Positions 25,028 to 33,722 of a stretch of 64,000 nucleotides of DNA are shown piece by piece. The translations under genes and the position numbers were made by a program. The notes beneath the pieces are model-generated. The model saw nothing but the letters and a program-made list of their open reading frames with translations, searched no databases and had not been told where the DNA came from. This DNA comes from a virus. The stretch's first letter is position 1. Each line of letters begins with the position of its first letter. Location: the IMG/VR virus record IMGVR_UViG_3300031658_000002, positions 1 to 64,000 of that record; one strand, written 5' to 3'.

Positions 25028-25660
25028 TTATTTACTCCTGTTTGGTAGTGTGCATTTGCAAGTTAGATCGCAAAGCATTTCGTTAATTATATTGTTTACC
25101 TTGTCGTATTTATTTATATAAATATCATTGACAGATTCCTTAAGCGGTGCCATGAAAGCTCCATGTGTCGATGGGTTAGAGACAAAATCCCAGCATACTA
25201 ATTCAAAGTCAGATTGTACTTCGAGGGTTCCGTCCTCTGAAAGCTGCTTAACTGAACCTAAGCCTCTAGAACTGATCCCTAATTTCACACCAGCTTTAAG
25301 CAGTTCTTTTAGTATGTTACCAGAAGGTGTACCTAGTACCTCAACTGTGCCAACTAAATCATCACCTTTCCACCATATCTTTTTTATATTGTGAGAAACG
25401 TTTTGCAAATTAACTACAGATGATTCTGGATGGTCTAATTCTCCAAGTGCTCTGTTTTCTGCAATTTGTATCTTTGAATATTTGTTAGCTTCACGCATTA
25501 AGATTTCCTTAGGATATACTCTTCCGTTTTGGTTTTTCGCACCGGCTCTTTGTAGCACGCCACTTACAATAACCTTTCCGTCGTTGCTTTCCTCAGACTC
25601 TTTTATCATTTGAGGTGTTATTTCAAACGATGTATAATCTATTAGTACTTCTTTTGACAT
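25028..25660 (-). CDS. 21: Prohead maturation protease, gp21-like
   Basis: This 210-residue serine protease (T4: 212) has the U9/S78-type fold motifs NGRVYPKEIL (45-54), GELDHPES with His77, and KLGISSRGLGSV with Ser130/131, then FELVCWDFVSNPSTHGAFM with Asp158. It processes capsid, core and internal proteins after (I/L)xE sequences before DNA packaging. The gene order portal - core - protease - scaffold - capsid is as in T4. It has an AAGGAG ribosome binding site. An unusual Cys-containing tail (MLCDLTCKCTL) ends the protein. Confidence 0.93.
   Translation of the reverse strand: MSKEVLIDYTSFEITPQMIKESEESNDGKVIVSGVLQRAGAKNQNGRVYPKEILMREANKYSKIQIAENRALGELDHPESSVVNLQNVSHNIKKIWWKGDDLVGTVEVLGTPSGNILKELLKAGVKLGISSRGLGSVKQLSEDGTLEVQSDFELVCWDFVSNPSTHGAFMAPLKESVNDIYINKYDKVNNIINEMLCDLTCKCTLPNRSK
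25115..25127 (-). promoter_or_regulatory. Late-type promoter motif inside the protease gene
   Basis: The coding strand reads TGATATTTATATA within codons for NDIYIN near the protease C-terminus, 88 bases before the next ATG (25027). It would allow independent expression of the internal-protein operon. Confidence 0.5.
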
Positions 25661-26121
25661 TAGAATCTCCTTAATTTGTTAGATAATCGTTCCATTTTCT
25701 CAGAAATTTTAGAAAGATTACCTCTTGTTGATTTCCAGTATTTGTTTTCATCTATACCAGCTTCAGTCTTTAACTTTATATTCTGATTGATGATTCTTTC
25801 TATCTTGAACAGCTTACTATTAACTTCTCTTATAGCTCTATTTACTTTCTGTTTAGATGTAGCTGTATCATCGCTCTTGTATTCGTTGTAATTTACTTCG
25901 TTCATAAGCGTAAGCTTTGCCATTTTCATAAACGTAGATTCCTTTACTTTTTTCATACCTGCAGCCCCTGTTGTCTTATCATCTGTTTTTTTACCAAAAG
26001 CAAATTTTGTATCGTATTCGCCGCCTCCAGATGTTGTCGTATTCATTTCGTCTAAGTCTTCTTCTTCGATCTTCTTGAAGTCAGCTTCAAACATTTTATC
26101 TAACTTTTTACTTAATGACAT
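25660..26121 (-). CDS. Small prohead core-like protein (gp67/gp68 position)
   Basis: This 153-residue charged protein starts MSLSKKLDKMFE-ADFKK and has TLMNE-VNYN inside, both plausible gp21 sites. The C-terminal half is helical and basic (KVNRAIREVNSKLFKIERII). It lies between the portal-proximal 281-residue gene (14-base overlap) and the protease (one-base overlap), where T4 encodes prohead core proteins gp67 and gp68. Assignment is by position. Confidence 0.65.
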   Translation of the reverse strand: MSLSKKLDKMFEADFKKIEEEDLDEMNTTTSGGGEYDTKFAFGKKTDDKTTGAAGMKKVKESTFMKMAKLTLMNEVNYNEYKSDDTATSKQKVNRAIREVNSKLFKIERIINQNIKLKTEAGIDENKYWKSTRGNLSKISEKMERLSNKLRRF

Positions 26122-26953
26122 TCTTAACCTCTCTAACTAAATCATAAGCACGCATTACTGAAAGCATATGCTTATCTTTAATTTTTCTTTCCTTCTTGAT
26201 CAATCTTAGTTGAGTTGCAACCTCATTAAGCTTTATAGAAACAATCTTGTCTTTTACTTTTTCAGAAAGCTTCTTTACTTCAGAAGATGTTTTTGTAATT
26301 TCTGAATGTAAATATGTTTTAAGTTTTTCTGTGTTTGATATATTGTTTATATATTCTCTTAGCAAAGTCTTTTGGCCAGAACTTAAAGTTCCATACTTAT
26401 CGTTGAATTTTTCTAACATTATCTTGTAAGAAAGTATTCTAATATCCTTGTCTTGCTTAGAATATATCTGATATGTCTCATCTATTCTAGATGCTTTGTT
26501 TTTCTTATTTGTAATGGATTCTATAAGACTATATCTAAACCTTACAGATTGAGAAGGGTTTACTTTGTTTTCAAACAGACAGAATATAGAAGCGTTTTCT
26601 GAATAGTTTTCTACTTTAGCTTTGAAGAACTCTTCTATGTTGTAGTGTTTTTTAACTTCTTTTATCAGATTATATTTGTGTTTTCTAAGCTCTACACCAG
26701 AAAGTTTCTTTCTTTCGTTGAGCACCGCGGTGATGAAAGACTCAGCTTTCTTTTCGGTGTTGAACTTTTCTTTTAAAAGAGTTTGGTATAAACCTAGCTC
26801 TTTTTTAAGAGTAGTATTTTTCTTAAAAAATTCTCTGATAATGGATATTGCAGGTGAATTTTCAACTCCATTGATAGTATCACTTGTTATCTGTCTGACC
26901 AATAGCTCAAATAGTATTCCTGTGTTTTTGTATTTAGAATGTTTTGCTTTCAT
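26108..26953 (-). CDS. Prohead core-like helical protein next to the portal
   Basis: This 281-residue, highly basic, all-helical protein (starting MKAKHSKYKNTGILFELLVRQ) occupies the core-protein slot after the portal. It lacks the protease-site leader of its neighbours. Its own late motif lies 32 bases upstream, though the ribosome binding site (GGGAAAG) is imperfect. No enzymatic motif. A role in prohead core or portal attachment is inferred from position. Confidence 0.65.
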   Translation of the reverse strand: MKAKHSKYKNTGILFELLVRQITSDTINGVENSPAISIIREFFKKNTTLKKELGLYQTLLKEKFNTEKKAESFITAVLNERKKLSGVELRKHKYNLIKEVKKHYNIEEFFKAKVENYSENASIFCLFENKVNPSQSVRFRYSLIESITNKKNKASRIDETYQIYSKQDKDIRILSYKIMLEKFNDKYGTLSSGQKTLLREYINNISNTEKLKTYLHSEITKTSSEVKKLSEKVKDKIVSIKLNEVATQLRLIKKERKIKDKHMLSVMRAYDLVREVKNVIK

Positions 26954-26984
26954 TTTTTTCTTTCCCGCGTATATCTTTATATAT

Positions 26985-26997
26985 CATATAAATATAC
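26985..26997 (-). promoter_or_regulatory. Late-type promoter motif
   Basis: The coding strand reads GTATATTTATATG between the portal stop and the 281-residue core-like gene. Confidence 0.5.
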
Positions 26998-27007
26998 TAA
27001 AACTTAT

Positions 27008-28813
27008 TTATATGTCGTCTTCCATTATGTTGCTTTCGTTTAAAAGATCAGATTTATATTTACTTTTTTCAGCAAACAAACCTCTTATCTTCCGTGATTC
27101 AAATCTTCTGTTTGATTTATTGTTCTTCAGTTTTGTATCACGCTTTCTTTCTTCTCTACCAATAGTATCTCTACCTCTTGCAGAGTCTTGAGATCCATAC
27201 TTTGTACTTTCTTCTGGTCTACCCTGACCTGGCTCGTTGGGCTCATCGTTTCCGAACATAGAAAGATTGTCACCTCCATCATCTTCTGCGTCTACAGTTG
27301 CTAACGTGTGAGGAGTACCAAGTGCTTCACCAGATTCTTGAGGATCGTTACCTTCCATTTCTATCTGAGATTTTCTAAACTTCTGTTTTATATCTTCTAT
27401 TACGTTATGCTTTTCTTCTTTAACTTCTTCTTCGTTCATGTTAAATACATTTTTGTATATCCAATCTTCAGATACCATCTGACCGTCTTTAATAGTTGAT
27501 GCTAAGTCTAACTTGCTTGACCATAACTCTAGCTTTTCTTGCTCTGCTATTGATGAAGGGTTTGTTAGTTTTAATTCAAACTCTACCATCTCTTCGTTTG
27601 AAAATCCTTGAGAGTATAAATGTACCATTGCAATTTTTGTAAGCTCTGATAAAAATATCCTCTGTATTCTTTCTATTGTTCTTGCAAACCTGACATCCTG
27701 AGCTGCAAGGGTTGCTTTTCCTTCTACACCTTCTTCATAGCCTAAGAAAGCCTTAGGTACTTTAAGTGCTGCAAACATTCTTGATTTTAAATAGTCCACA
27801 TCATCTATGCTATTGTTTTCCATTCCTGATAAAGTATCTATCTCAGTACCAGATTGACCGCCTCTTACAGGAAGGTATACATCTTCAAGCATATTCGACA
27901 TATTAAATTTAAGATTATATTGGCCAGTCTTCTCATCTATATAAGGAGTCTTTTTCATCTGGTTAACAACTCTCTGCATATATGCGTCTACCTCGTTTGG
28001 TGGGATGTTACCTATATCTATTTTATATACTCGTTTTTCAGGTGCTCTCATGATTCTGTGAATTAACATTGCATCTTCCATAAGAGTTAATTGTTTCCAA
28101 GTCTTTCTAGCCGGTTCGATCATAGCTTTACCATAAGGTAGAAAGTTCATATCGTTAAGCATTCTAAAGTGAGCTATTTCGTAGTTTTCATAGTGCGACT
28201 GCATACCTTGTCTTGAAGCTCCTTGCTGACCGGCCATTGTAGGATCATGAGTAAACTTAACCATATCAGGATTATTTGGATCAGTACCTTCTTCTCTAAA
28301 CATCTCGTATGAAGACAGAGGAACTGCATTTGTTATCCCTACTTTTTCTGTTATATCTAACTTCAAATAGAAGTCACCATACTTACACATGTTTCTTACC
28401 CACGGCCAAGCGTTGAATTCTATATTAAGTACATCATAAAACAGATTGTTTAACACCTTCTGCACTTTTTCATTATCTGTATTTATTTCGAGTACATTAC
28501 CGAATTCGTTTTTAAGAGTTGACTCATCTGAGTATATGTCTAGAGCAGATGAGATTATAGAATCTTCGTCCATAATCTCATAGTCAGAATACAGCTGGAG
28601 TCTAAGTGTATGAAAATTAGCCTGTTGGTTGTAACCGTAACTGTCTGTTTGATATATTCTGTTGTATCTGTCTACTAATCTGTTTGTTGCTAGTTTTGGA
28701 TTTGCTTGCACTTTGCTTAAGTCTGCAACTTTTAATCCATTGTCAGTCCTTCTTATAATTGTTCCTGTTGAAAACAATGTCTGTAATCTTCCAAAAAATG
28801 TTTTTTCTGCCAT
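27008..28813 (-). CDS. 20: Portal vertex protein, gp20-like
   Basis: This 601-residue protein (T4: 524) has HTLRLQLYSDYEIMDEDSIISSALDIYSDESTLKNE (68-103), FNAWPWVRNMCKYGDFYLKLDI, EIAHFRMLNDMNFLPYGKAMIEPARKTWKQLTLMEDAMLIHRIMRAPEKRVYKIDIGN, and VKVP-type KVPKAFLGYEEG. These are classic gp20 features. The portal forms the dodecameric DNA channel and nucleates head assembly. A longer acidic, low-complexity tail ends DLLNE-SNIMEDDI, a possible gp21 site. It follows terminase by 19 bases with an AAGGAG ribosome binding site. Confidence 0.96.
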   Translation of the reverse strand: MAEKTFFGRLQTLFSTGTIIRRTDNGLKVADLSKVQANPKLATNRLVDRYNRIYQTDSYGYNQQANFHTLRLQLYSDYEIMDEDSIISSALDIYSDESTLKNEFGNVLEINTDNEKVQKVLNNLFYDVLNIEFNAWPWVRNMCKYGDFYLKLDITEKVGITNAVPLSSYEMFREEGTDPNNPDMVKFTHDPTMAGQQGASRQGMQSHYENYEIAHFRMLNDMNFLPYGKAMIEPARKTWKQLTLMEDAMLIHRIMRAPEKRVYKIDIGNIPPNEVDAYMQRVVNQMKKTPYIDEKTGQYNLKFNMSNMLEDVYLPVRGGQSGTEIDTLSGMENNSIDDVDYLKSRMFAALKVPKAFLGYEEGVEGKATLAAQDVRFARTIERIQRIFLSELTKIAMVHLYSQGFSNEEMVEFELKLTNPSSIAEQEKLELWSSKLDLASTIKDGQMVSEDWIYKNVFNMNEEEVKEEKHNVIEDIKQKFRKSQIEMEGNDPQESGEALGTPHTLATVDAEDDGGDNLSMFGNDEPNEPGQGRPEESTKYGSQDSARGRDTIGREERKRDTKLKNNKSNRRFESRKIRGLFAEKSKYKSDLLNESNIMEDDI

Positions 28814-28832
28814 GTTTTTCTCCTTTATAACC

Positions 28833-30410
28833 TTATAATAACCAAGTTAAATCTTCGTCATCATTTTTAATTTTCATATTCCAAGGGTTAGTTCCAGGAA
28901 AACTATTTCCTGTATACGCACCTCTTGTGTTGACTATGTTGTTTATTGCGTTCTTGTTCATATTCAATCCTTCAGTAGCCAATCTGACTGCATTATCTCT
29001 AACAAATAGCGCGATAGCAAGTGCCATTGTTAGATCATCATTATATCCTCGCTGAGCTTCAGCTCTATGGCCATTCCAGATGAAAACAAATAACTCATCT
29101 ATCAGTCTTTTAGATTTTATAGTGCACGCCTTTTCTCTAAAATAAATATCTAACTTCGATATCAAAAGAGGCCTTGTACGGGTTGAAGTAGTAAATCCAG
29201 GGGTCATATTTTCACGGTTCTTTAAGTCATATCCTTTACTTAACTGAGTAGTGGCATCGTGGACACCTTCGTGTTTGTACGTGTAATAAAGATTTCTGTA
29301 CCCTCTATCTATAGCTGGCTGTAGTGCAGCCCAACCTATGTTTGCATTTTCTACAACCAACAAAGCTTCGTTGTATTCTGTAGCTATATTTACTAGTAGA
29401 TTTCCGAACTCTTTCGTCCCTATCTGATTTCTATATTCTGCTACCTGTTCCATCTTTTCTATATCTATTACATGAAAAGTAGAGTAGTCACTACCGTCAC
29501 CTCTGGCAACATCGGCAACAACCATATATGATCTATTATAATCTGCATAGTTCCATATCCACAGCTCGTCTTCTACACCTCTCTTTTCGATTGGCTCTAC
29601 AACAAGATTGTCCATATACCAAGTAAGAAGTTCTGCAGAAACAACTGAATTACCAGAAGTAATAAAGTCACAGTCACATTCCTGTGCTGCCATTTTAGGT
29701 CCAAGTAATTCGTCTTGCAAATCTCTCCACTCTTGATCTCTATCAGGATGCTCTGTCCAGTGTAATTTTATAGGATTAAACTGACCTTCTCCTCTCTCAG
29801 CCTGAGTCCATATCTTGTGGAATAAGTTTCCTGTACCATTTGGTGTTGAAAGTAAGATTGCAGAACCACCAGTTGCTAATGTTTGCTGTGCTGAAGTCCA
29901 TATCTCTTCAACCTTATCTATAAAGGCAGCCTCATCAATAACTAACAGGGAAAGTGCTTCAGATCTTGCAGCATCAGGAGCAGATGATACTGCTTTTATC
30001 TGTGATCCGTTTTTAAGTCTAAGTGAAAGTCTGTTATCTTCTTCAGATCCAACTCTTAGCCATGAAGGTAGCAAGTCGTGCATTACCCTAACCTTAGTAA
30101 TAAGATTCTTTGCAGTGTCTTGTTTTATAGCAATAACTAATACATTAAAGTCTTCTCTGAAAACCATGTTCCATACAGAAAATCCAGCTGTCAAGGTTGA
30201 TATACCCATCTGTCTGGATTTTAATATTACATTAAATCTGTGATCTTTGAAGTCTACTAAAGAATCTTCCTGGAATTTGAATAAATCGAACTTTATCTTA
30301 CCTCGCTGAGGGTGCTGGATAAAGCAGTACTTCTTCATAAAGTACACAGGGTCTTGTGAGCACTTGATATACTCATCAACTAAAGCTTGTTTTATTGTTT
30401 TATTTGCCAT
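28833..30410 (-). CDS. 17: Large terminase subunit, gp17-like
   Basis: The packaging motor ATPase/nuclease. This 525-residue protein has the adenine-binding FKFQEDS (45-51), Walker A SRQMGIST (65-72), Walker B LLVIDEAAF (155-163), coupling motif LLSTPNGTG (186-194), and nuclease acidic residues in VVADVARGDGSD (Asp300), VVENANIG and GYNDDLTMAL. T4 gp17 is 610 residues; the N-terminal extension is shorter here. A late motif ends eight bases from the codon region before the ATG. No small terminase (gp16) was recognised nearby. Confidence 0.97.
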   Translation of the reverse strand: MANKTIKQALVDEYIKCSQDPVYFMKKYCFIQHPQRGKIKFDLFKFQEDSLVDFKDHRFNVILKSRQMGISTLTAGFSVWNMVFREDFNVLVIAIKQDTAKNLITKVRVMHDLLPSWLRVGSEEDNRLSLRLKNGSQIKAVSSAPDAARSEALSLLVIDEAAFIDKVEEIWTSAQQTLATGGSAILLSTPNGTGNLFHKIWTQAERGEGQFNPIKLHWTEHPDRDQEWRDLQDELLGPKMAAQECDCDFITSGNSVVSAELLTWYMDNLVVEPIEKRGVEDELWIWNYADYNRSYMVVADVARGDGSDYSTFHVIDIEKMEQVAEYRNQIGTKEFGNLLVNIATEYNEALLVVENANIGWAALQPAIDRGYRNLYYTYKHEGVHDATTQLSKGYDLKNRENMTPGFTTSTRTRPLLISKLDIYFREKACTIKSKRLIDELFVFIWNGHRAEAQRGYNDDLTMALAIALFVRDNAVRLATEGLNMNKNAINNIVNTRGAYTGNSFPGTNPWNMKIKNDDEDLTWLL

Positions 30411-30416
30411 AACCTA

Positions 30417-30429
30417 TATATAAATATAT
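30417..30429 (-). promoter_or_regulatory. Late-type promoter motif very close to the terminase start
   Basis: The coding strand reads TATATTTATATA, ending only about seven bases before the terminase ATG. Either the leader is extremely short or transcription arrives from upstream. Confidence 0.45.
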
Positions 30430-30447
30430 ATGTATATAAAAGTTGCG

Positions 30448-30843
30448 TTATTTTTTGATACGTTTTTCTAGTGATCTACCACCAAAATATGCACCAATAG
30501 TTGTCATTAAAACTAACTGCAGTAAATCTGTCCACTTTTCTTCCACATTAAATGATACTGCACCTGCATCAATGAATATCATTAGTACCGTACATATTAC
30601 TAAAAATATCAATACCATAGGTCTTACATTCTTACTTAACCAAGAGTCCGAGTTCATATCAGATTTCCAACGGTCTGTTATGTTAGCCTCCATATCTGTT
30701 TCATATTTTGCTATAAGCTCTTGTATCTTTTGCTCTGCTGCTAACTTCTCTTCTTTTGAAGTTGTTAAATTGTCCAAGACACCCCCAACACTTTTAACTA
30801 ATGTTGCAGCTCCGCTTGAAAATATTTGTGTCAATATACTCAT
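30448..30843 (-). CDS. Holin-like membrane protein (GTA_holin_3TM type)
   Basis: This 131-residue protein has an N-terminal amphipathic helix and a charged coiled segment. These are followed by WLSKNVRPMVLIFLVICTVLMIFIDAGAV and KWTDLLQLVLMTTIGAYFGGRSLEKR, a layout like the 3-TM holins of gene-transfer agents. It would form the lysis pore or time lysis. It overlaps the zinc-protein gene by four bases and has an AAAGGAG ribosome binding site. No endolysin was recognised beside it. Confidence 0.7.
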   Translation of the reverse strand: MSILTQIFSSGAATLVKSVGGVLDNLTTSKEEKLAAEQKIQELIAKYETDMEANITDRWKSDMNSDSWLSKNVRPMVLIFLVICTVLMIFIDAGAVSFNVEEKWTDLLQLVLMTTIGAYFGGRSLEKRIKK

Positions 30844-31427
30844 TCTTGTTCTCCTTTTAATAATCTTTCTGTTAATTCTTTTTCAGAATCTATCCAGTCT
30901 ATGAAGCGTTGTTTTATATTTTTCTTATCAGTAGAAGAAAGCTTTGACCAATCTTCTATCTGACCTGATTCTGTAATTAGATTGCTTGAGTCTAAAGATT
31001 CGAACCAAATGTTAAAGTTCTGTTCTTGTGTCAATGTCCAAGAACTAAAGTTTTTTCTAACTTCTTTCTCAAACCATTCTTTGTATATACCTTTAGATAC
31101 CATACCGTGCTCGTGTTTGTTCTGGCACATGAGACAGTGGCTAAATAATCTATACATTTTTTTGTGTGCAGAGTTGTTCATTCTGCCGCTACACTTTGGA
31201 CAAGCTAATGGGATCTGCATATCTTTTCTAGCTTCACCTAGCTTAGTCTTGTTCTGTTTGATACCGTTTTTAAGTGTCCAGGTTTTTCCGCCTTCTTCCC
31301 AAACATCCCCCTCGTATCTTTTTGTTTCGTAGCTTGTATACCCCGAACTTGTTTTTGTTTTTGAGCCATAGTCACCTGTTGCCAAGTTTCTCATTCTCTG
31401 TATTTTTTGTTTTGAAAACTGTTTCAT
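30840..31427 (-). CDS. Zinc-ribbon-containing protein of unknown function
   Basis: This 195-residue protein has a central CPKCSGRMNNSAHKKMYRLF, then SHCLMCQNKHEHG. The two CxxC pairs plus nearby His suggest a zinc ribbon, with an acidic Trp-rich C-terminal half (FNIWFESLDSSNLITESG). It sits between the ligase fusion (12-base gap) and the holin. DNA or RNA binding is possible. Small terminase is an alternative by position, but nothing in the sequence supports it. Confidence 0.7.
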   Translation of the reverse strand: MKQFSKQKIQRMRNLATGDYGSKTKTSSGYTSYETKRYEGDVWEEGGKTWTLKNGIKQNKTKLGEARKDMQIPLACPKCSGRMNNSAHKKMYRLFSHCLMCQNKHEHGMVSKGIYKEWFEKEVRKNFSSWTLTQEQNFNIWFESLDSSNLITESGQIEDWSKLSSTDKKNIKQRFIDWIDSEKELTERLLKGEQE

Positions 31428-31439
31428 ATTATAACCTTT

Positions 31440-33722
31440 TTAGAAATACATCATACCTGTGATTTGGTTTACAGGTGCAAAAGCTCCAGTTAGTTTGTAT
31501 GTACTTCCTTTATATACAAATACTAAACCTTCACTTGGCACTATAGAATCCATACCTCCGATTGAATTTAATTTATTTAATTGCTGTGCTAATCTGTTTA
31601 TCTTCTTTATATCGCCGCCTTTTCTTACGATTGATATGGCCTGCTTTATCTGCTTTCTTATATTCTGTACTGCTTTGTCTGGATTGGCTGCCAAGAAACC
31701 TTCCGCGTTTTTCAATACTTCAGCACCCAATTCAAAGAATAACTTTTCAAATGGTAACATATTCTTTTTAACTTGATCTGCATGTTTCTGCTTGTCGATA
31801 TCTATAGCTTTAGATAAAAGCTTTTCATCACCTATAGTTTTCTTATTAAGTCTGAATGACTTATCAGAAAAAGCCCACCGCTTAACAAGCCCCATCTTTA
31901 TTCTGTTATCTACACCTTTAAGATTTTTGTCAACATATTCTCCCCACCAAGCTTGATGGTATTCACCAAACGTACTTGAGTCAGACATACTAAACTTTTT
32001 CATAAGAGAGTTTAGCTTGCCTAAGAAATAGGGTTTTTTAGCAGAATAATCTTGGTGTGGATTTATCTTTAAAAACTGAGGGCCAATTATTTTAAAACTC
32101 TTCTGTACGTTTTGATTTACCTGAGCAATCATTCCCGCAAGCATCCTAGCGCCATCGGGTACTGAACCTATAGGTGTCCCATCTTTATATTTTAATACGT
32201 TGTGAAACTGTAAATGTGGTGCATCATAGTTTATTACGTTTGAAGATGCTGGGTACATGATTTCCATATTTATCCAGTTATTGCCATCATCAAATATCTT
32301 TTTAAGCTGCTTGTCGTTTAGAGACTTTATAGCTTTTGATAAATCGTTCATAGCATAGTTAAAAGCTTTTTCTATGTTTCCTCTACCAGAGAATTTTTTA
32401 GCTATTGCGCTAGAATCAACACCTCCTCGTTTTATATCACCACCATTTCTTGCAGCAAGAAGCTTTTTGTTCCATGTTATGAATAGGTTTTGGCCATCTG
32501 TTTTTTCTGTTGCAGCTGATTCCAGATTAAGCTTACCTTGTAGAGCTATATCTATTATCTGTCTAAAGTCGCCGAATGTCAAACCTTTGTCATCAAACGG
32601 ATGAGACATGTGGCCATAAGCACCACCTTCTAAAAGTAAACCTTCTTTCATTAGTTTGCCTGGCTTTGGTGCCTTAACTGGTTCTTTAGTATTTGAAGTT
32701 GAAGAAATTTCTGCACCTAAATAACTAACGAATTCGTATCCTATACTAGTAGCTATATATTTAGACCATTTAGTCCATCTATCAAAAGCAACTCTTCCTT
32801 TTTTATCTTGAAGTAAATTTGTACCTGATCTTGCTCCAGGTACTCCAACTGGCCAGTATGAAACTGCACCTGTAGGACCTCCACTCATATCTGTTTTGAA
32901 CTCAGTATCATGTTTGAAAAACTCTTCGTTACCAGTAAGATAATTAAGAACTTCCATTCCAGGATTTATATATTTCTGAAGGTTATCTCCAAATTTCTTC
33001 CATGACTTTTGATTTCCCCAATAACCTCTAGGGCCATCGTCAACAGTATCCCCTCCGGTAGTTGTCAAGTTTTCACTTAGCAGTTTTGGTATATCAAAGT
33101 GTACACAAAAGCCTTCCATTATTTCATTTAGCTTTTCAAGCTTTTGTGTTATTAAATCGTAATTTTTAGTATGACCGAATATACCTTTGAATATTTTAAC
33201 TTTCTGCTTTTTATCTAGCTGAGTATCACCTAAAGCTTTTCTTATTGCTGTTCCGCTCATCTCGCCATATCCTGGTACACTCATTGAAACATGAGGGGCT
33301 ATTATCAAATATGCGCCATCTCTATATCCAACATCAGCATTTCCTTTCCAGGGTTGAAAAAACTTTCCTTTAAGTCTACCGGCATCTTTTTCTCCAACCA
33401 TAAACACAGCTGCTGTAGTTTCAGGATCATATTTCTTTAGAATTTCTTCTGCCTTGTATGGATTCTTAACCTGAACTACTTTAGATATTCCGTGAGAATT
33501 TATTATCTTTTTCTTTTCATTGAAAGAGAATGGTGATTTTGGTAAGTCTACTTTCCCACTCGTTCCAACATATGCGTCTTTGAATTTTGACTGTAGCCAT
33601 TTATATGCTTTTGCGTGATGTGCTCCCATAGGTTGAAACCTACCAGGGTATATTGCAACAACAGTCTTTATCTTTGAATCTTCAGCTATTATTTGTTCTG
33701 CTAACCAGTTTCCTAAACTCAT
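31440..33722 (-). CDS. NMNAT-like adenylyltransferase fused to a KxDG nucleotidyltransferase (RNA-ligase-like), candidate virion cargo
   Basis: This 760-residue protein has two catalytic units. Residues about 19-200 are a cytidylyltransferase/NMNAT fold with YPGRFQPMGAHHAK (the HxGH motif altered to GAHH) and SGTAIR (156-161). Residues about 365-700 carry LLLEGGAYGHMSHPFD, then TEKTDGQNL, the covalent-lysine KxDG motif (Lys407). They also have NWINMEIMYPAS and LQFHNVLKY, like motif III of ligases. The N-terminus MSLGNWLAEQIIAE-DSK resembles a capsid-targeting leader, and LLLE-GG between the domains is a second candidate cleavage site. I chose ATG 33722 (ATGA overlap with the kinase) over an ATG at 33755. 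Roles in NAD metabolism or RNA/DNA repair are inferred. Confidence 0.75.
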   Translation of the reverse strand: MSLGNWLAEQIIAEDSKIKTVVAIYPGRFQPMGAHHAKAYKWLQSKFKDAYVGTSGKVDLPKSPFSFNEKKKIINSHGISKVVQVKNPYKAEEILKKYDPETTAAVFMVGEKDAGRLKGKFFQPWKGNADVGYRDGAYLIIAPHVSMSVPGYGEMSGTAIRKALGDTQLDKKQKVKIFKGIFGHTKNYDLITQKLEKLNEIMEGFCVHFDIPKLLSENLTTTGGDTVDDGPRGYWGNQKSWKKFGDNLQKYINPGMEVLNYLTGNEEFFKHDTEFKTDMSGGPTGAVSYWPVGVPGARSGTNLLQDKKGRVAFDRWTKWSKYIATSIGYEFVSYLGAEISSTSNTKEPVKAPKPGKLMKEGLLLEGGAYGHMSHPFDDKGLTFGDFRQIIDIALQGKLNLESAATEKTDGQNLFITWNKKLLAARNGGDIKRGGVDSSAIAKKFSGRGNIEKAFNYAMNDLSKAIKSLNDKQLKKIFDDGNNWINMEIMYPASSNVINYDAPHLQFHNVLKYKDGTPIGSVPDGARMLAGMIAQVNQNVQKSFKIIGPQFLKINPHQDYSAKKPYFLGKLNSLMKKFSMSDSSTFGEYHQAWWGEYVDKNLKGVDNRIKMGLVKRWAFSDKSFRLNKKTIGDEKLLSKAIDIDKQKHADQVKKNMLPFEKLFFELGAEVLKNAEGFLAANPDKAVQNIRKQIKQAISIVRKGGDIKKINRLAQQLNKLNSIGGMDSIVPSEGLVFVYKGSTYKLTGAFAPVNQITGMMYF

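Noticed and set aside
30840-31427. Zinc protein as the small terminase gp16
   Set aside because: Adjacent to terminase by position only; central zinc ribbon and lack of the coiled-coil/HTH layout do not support it.
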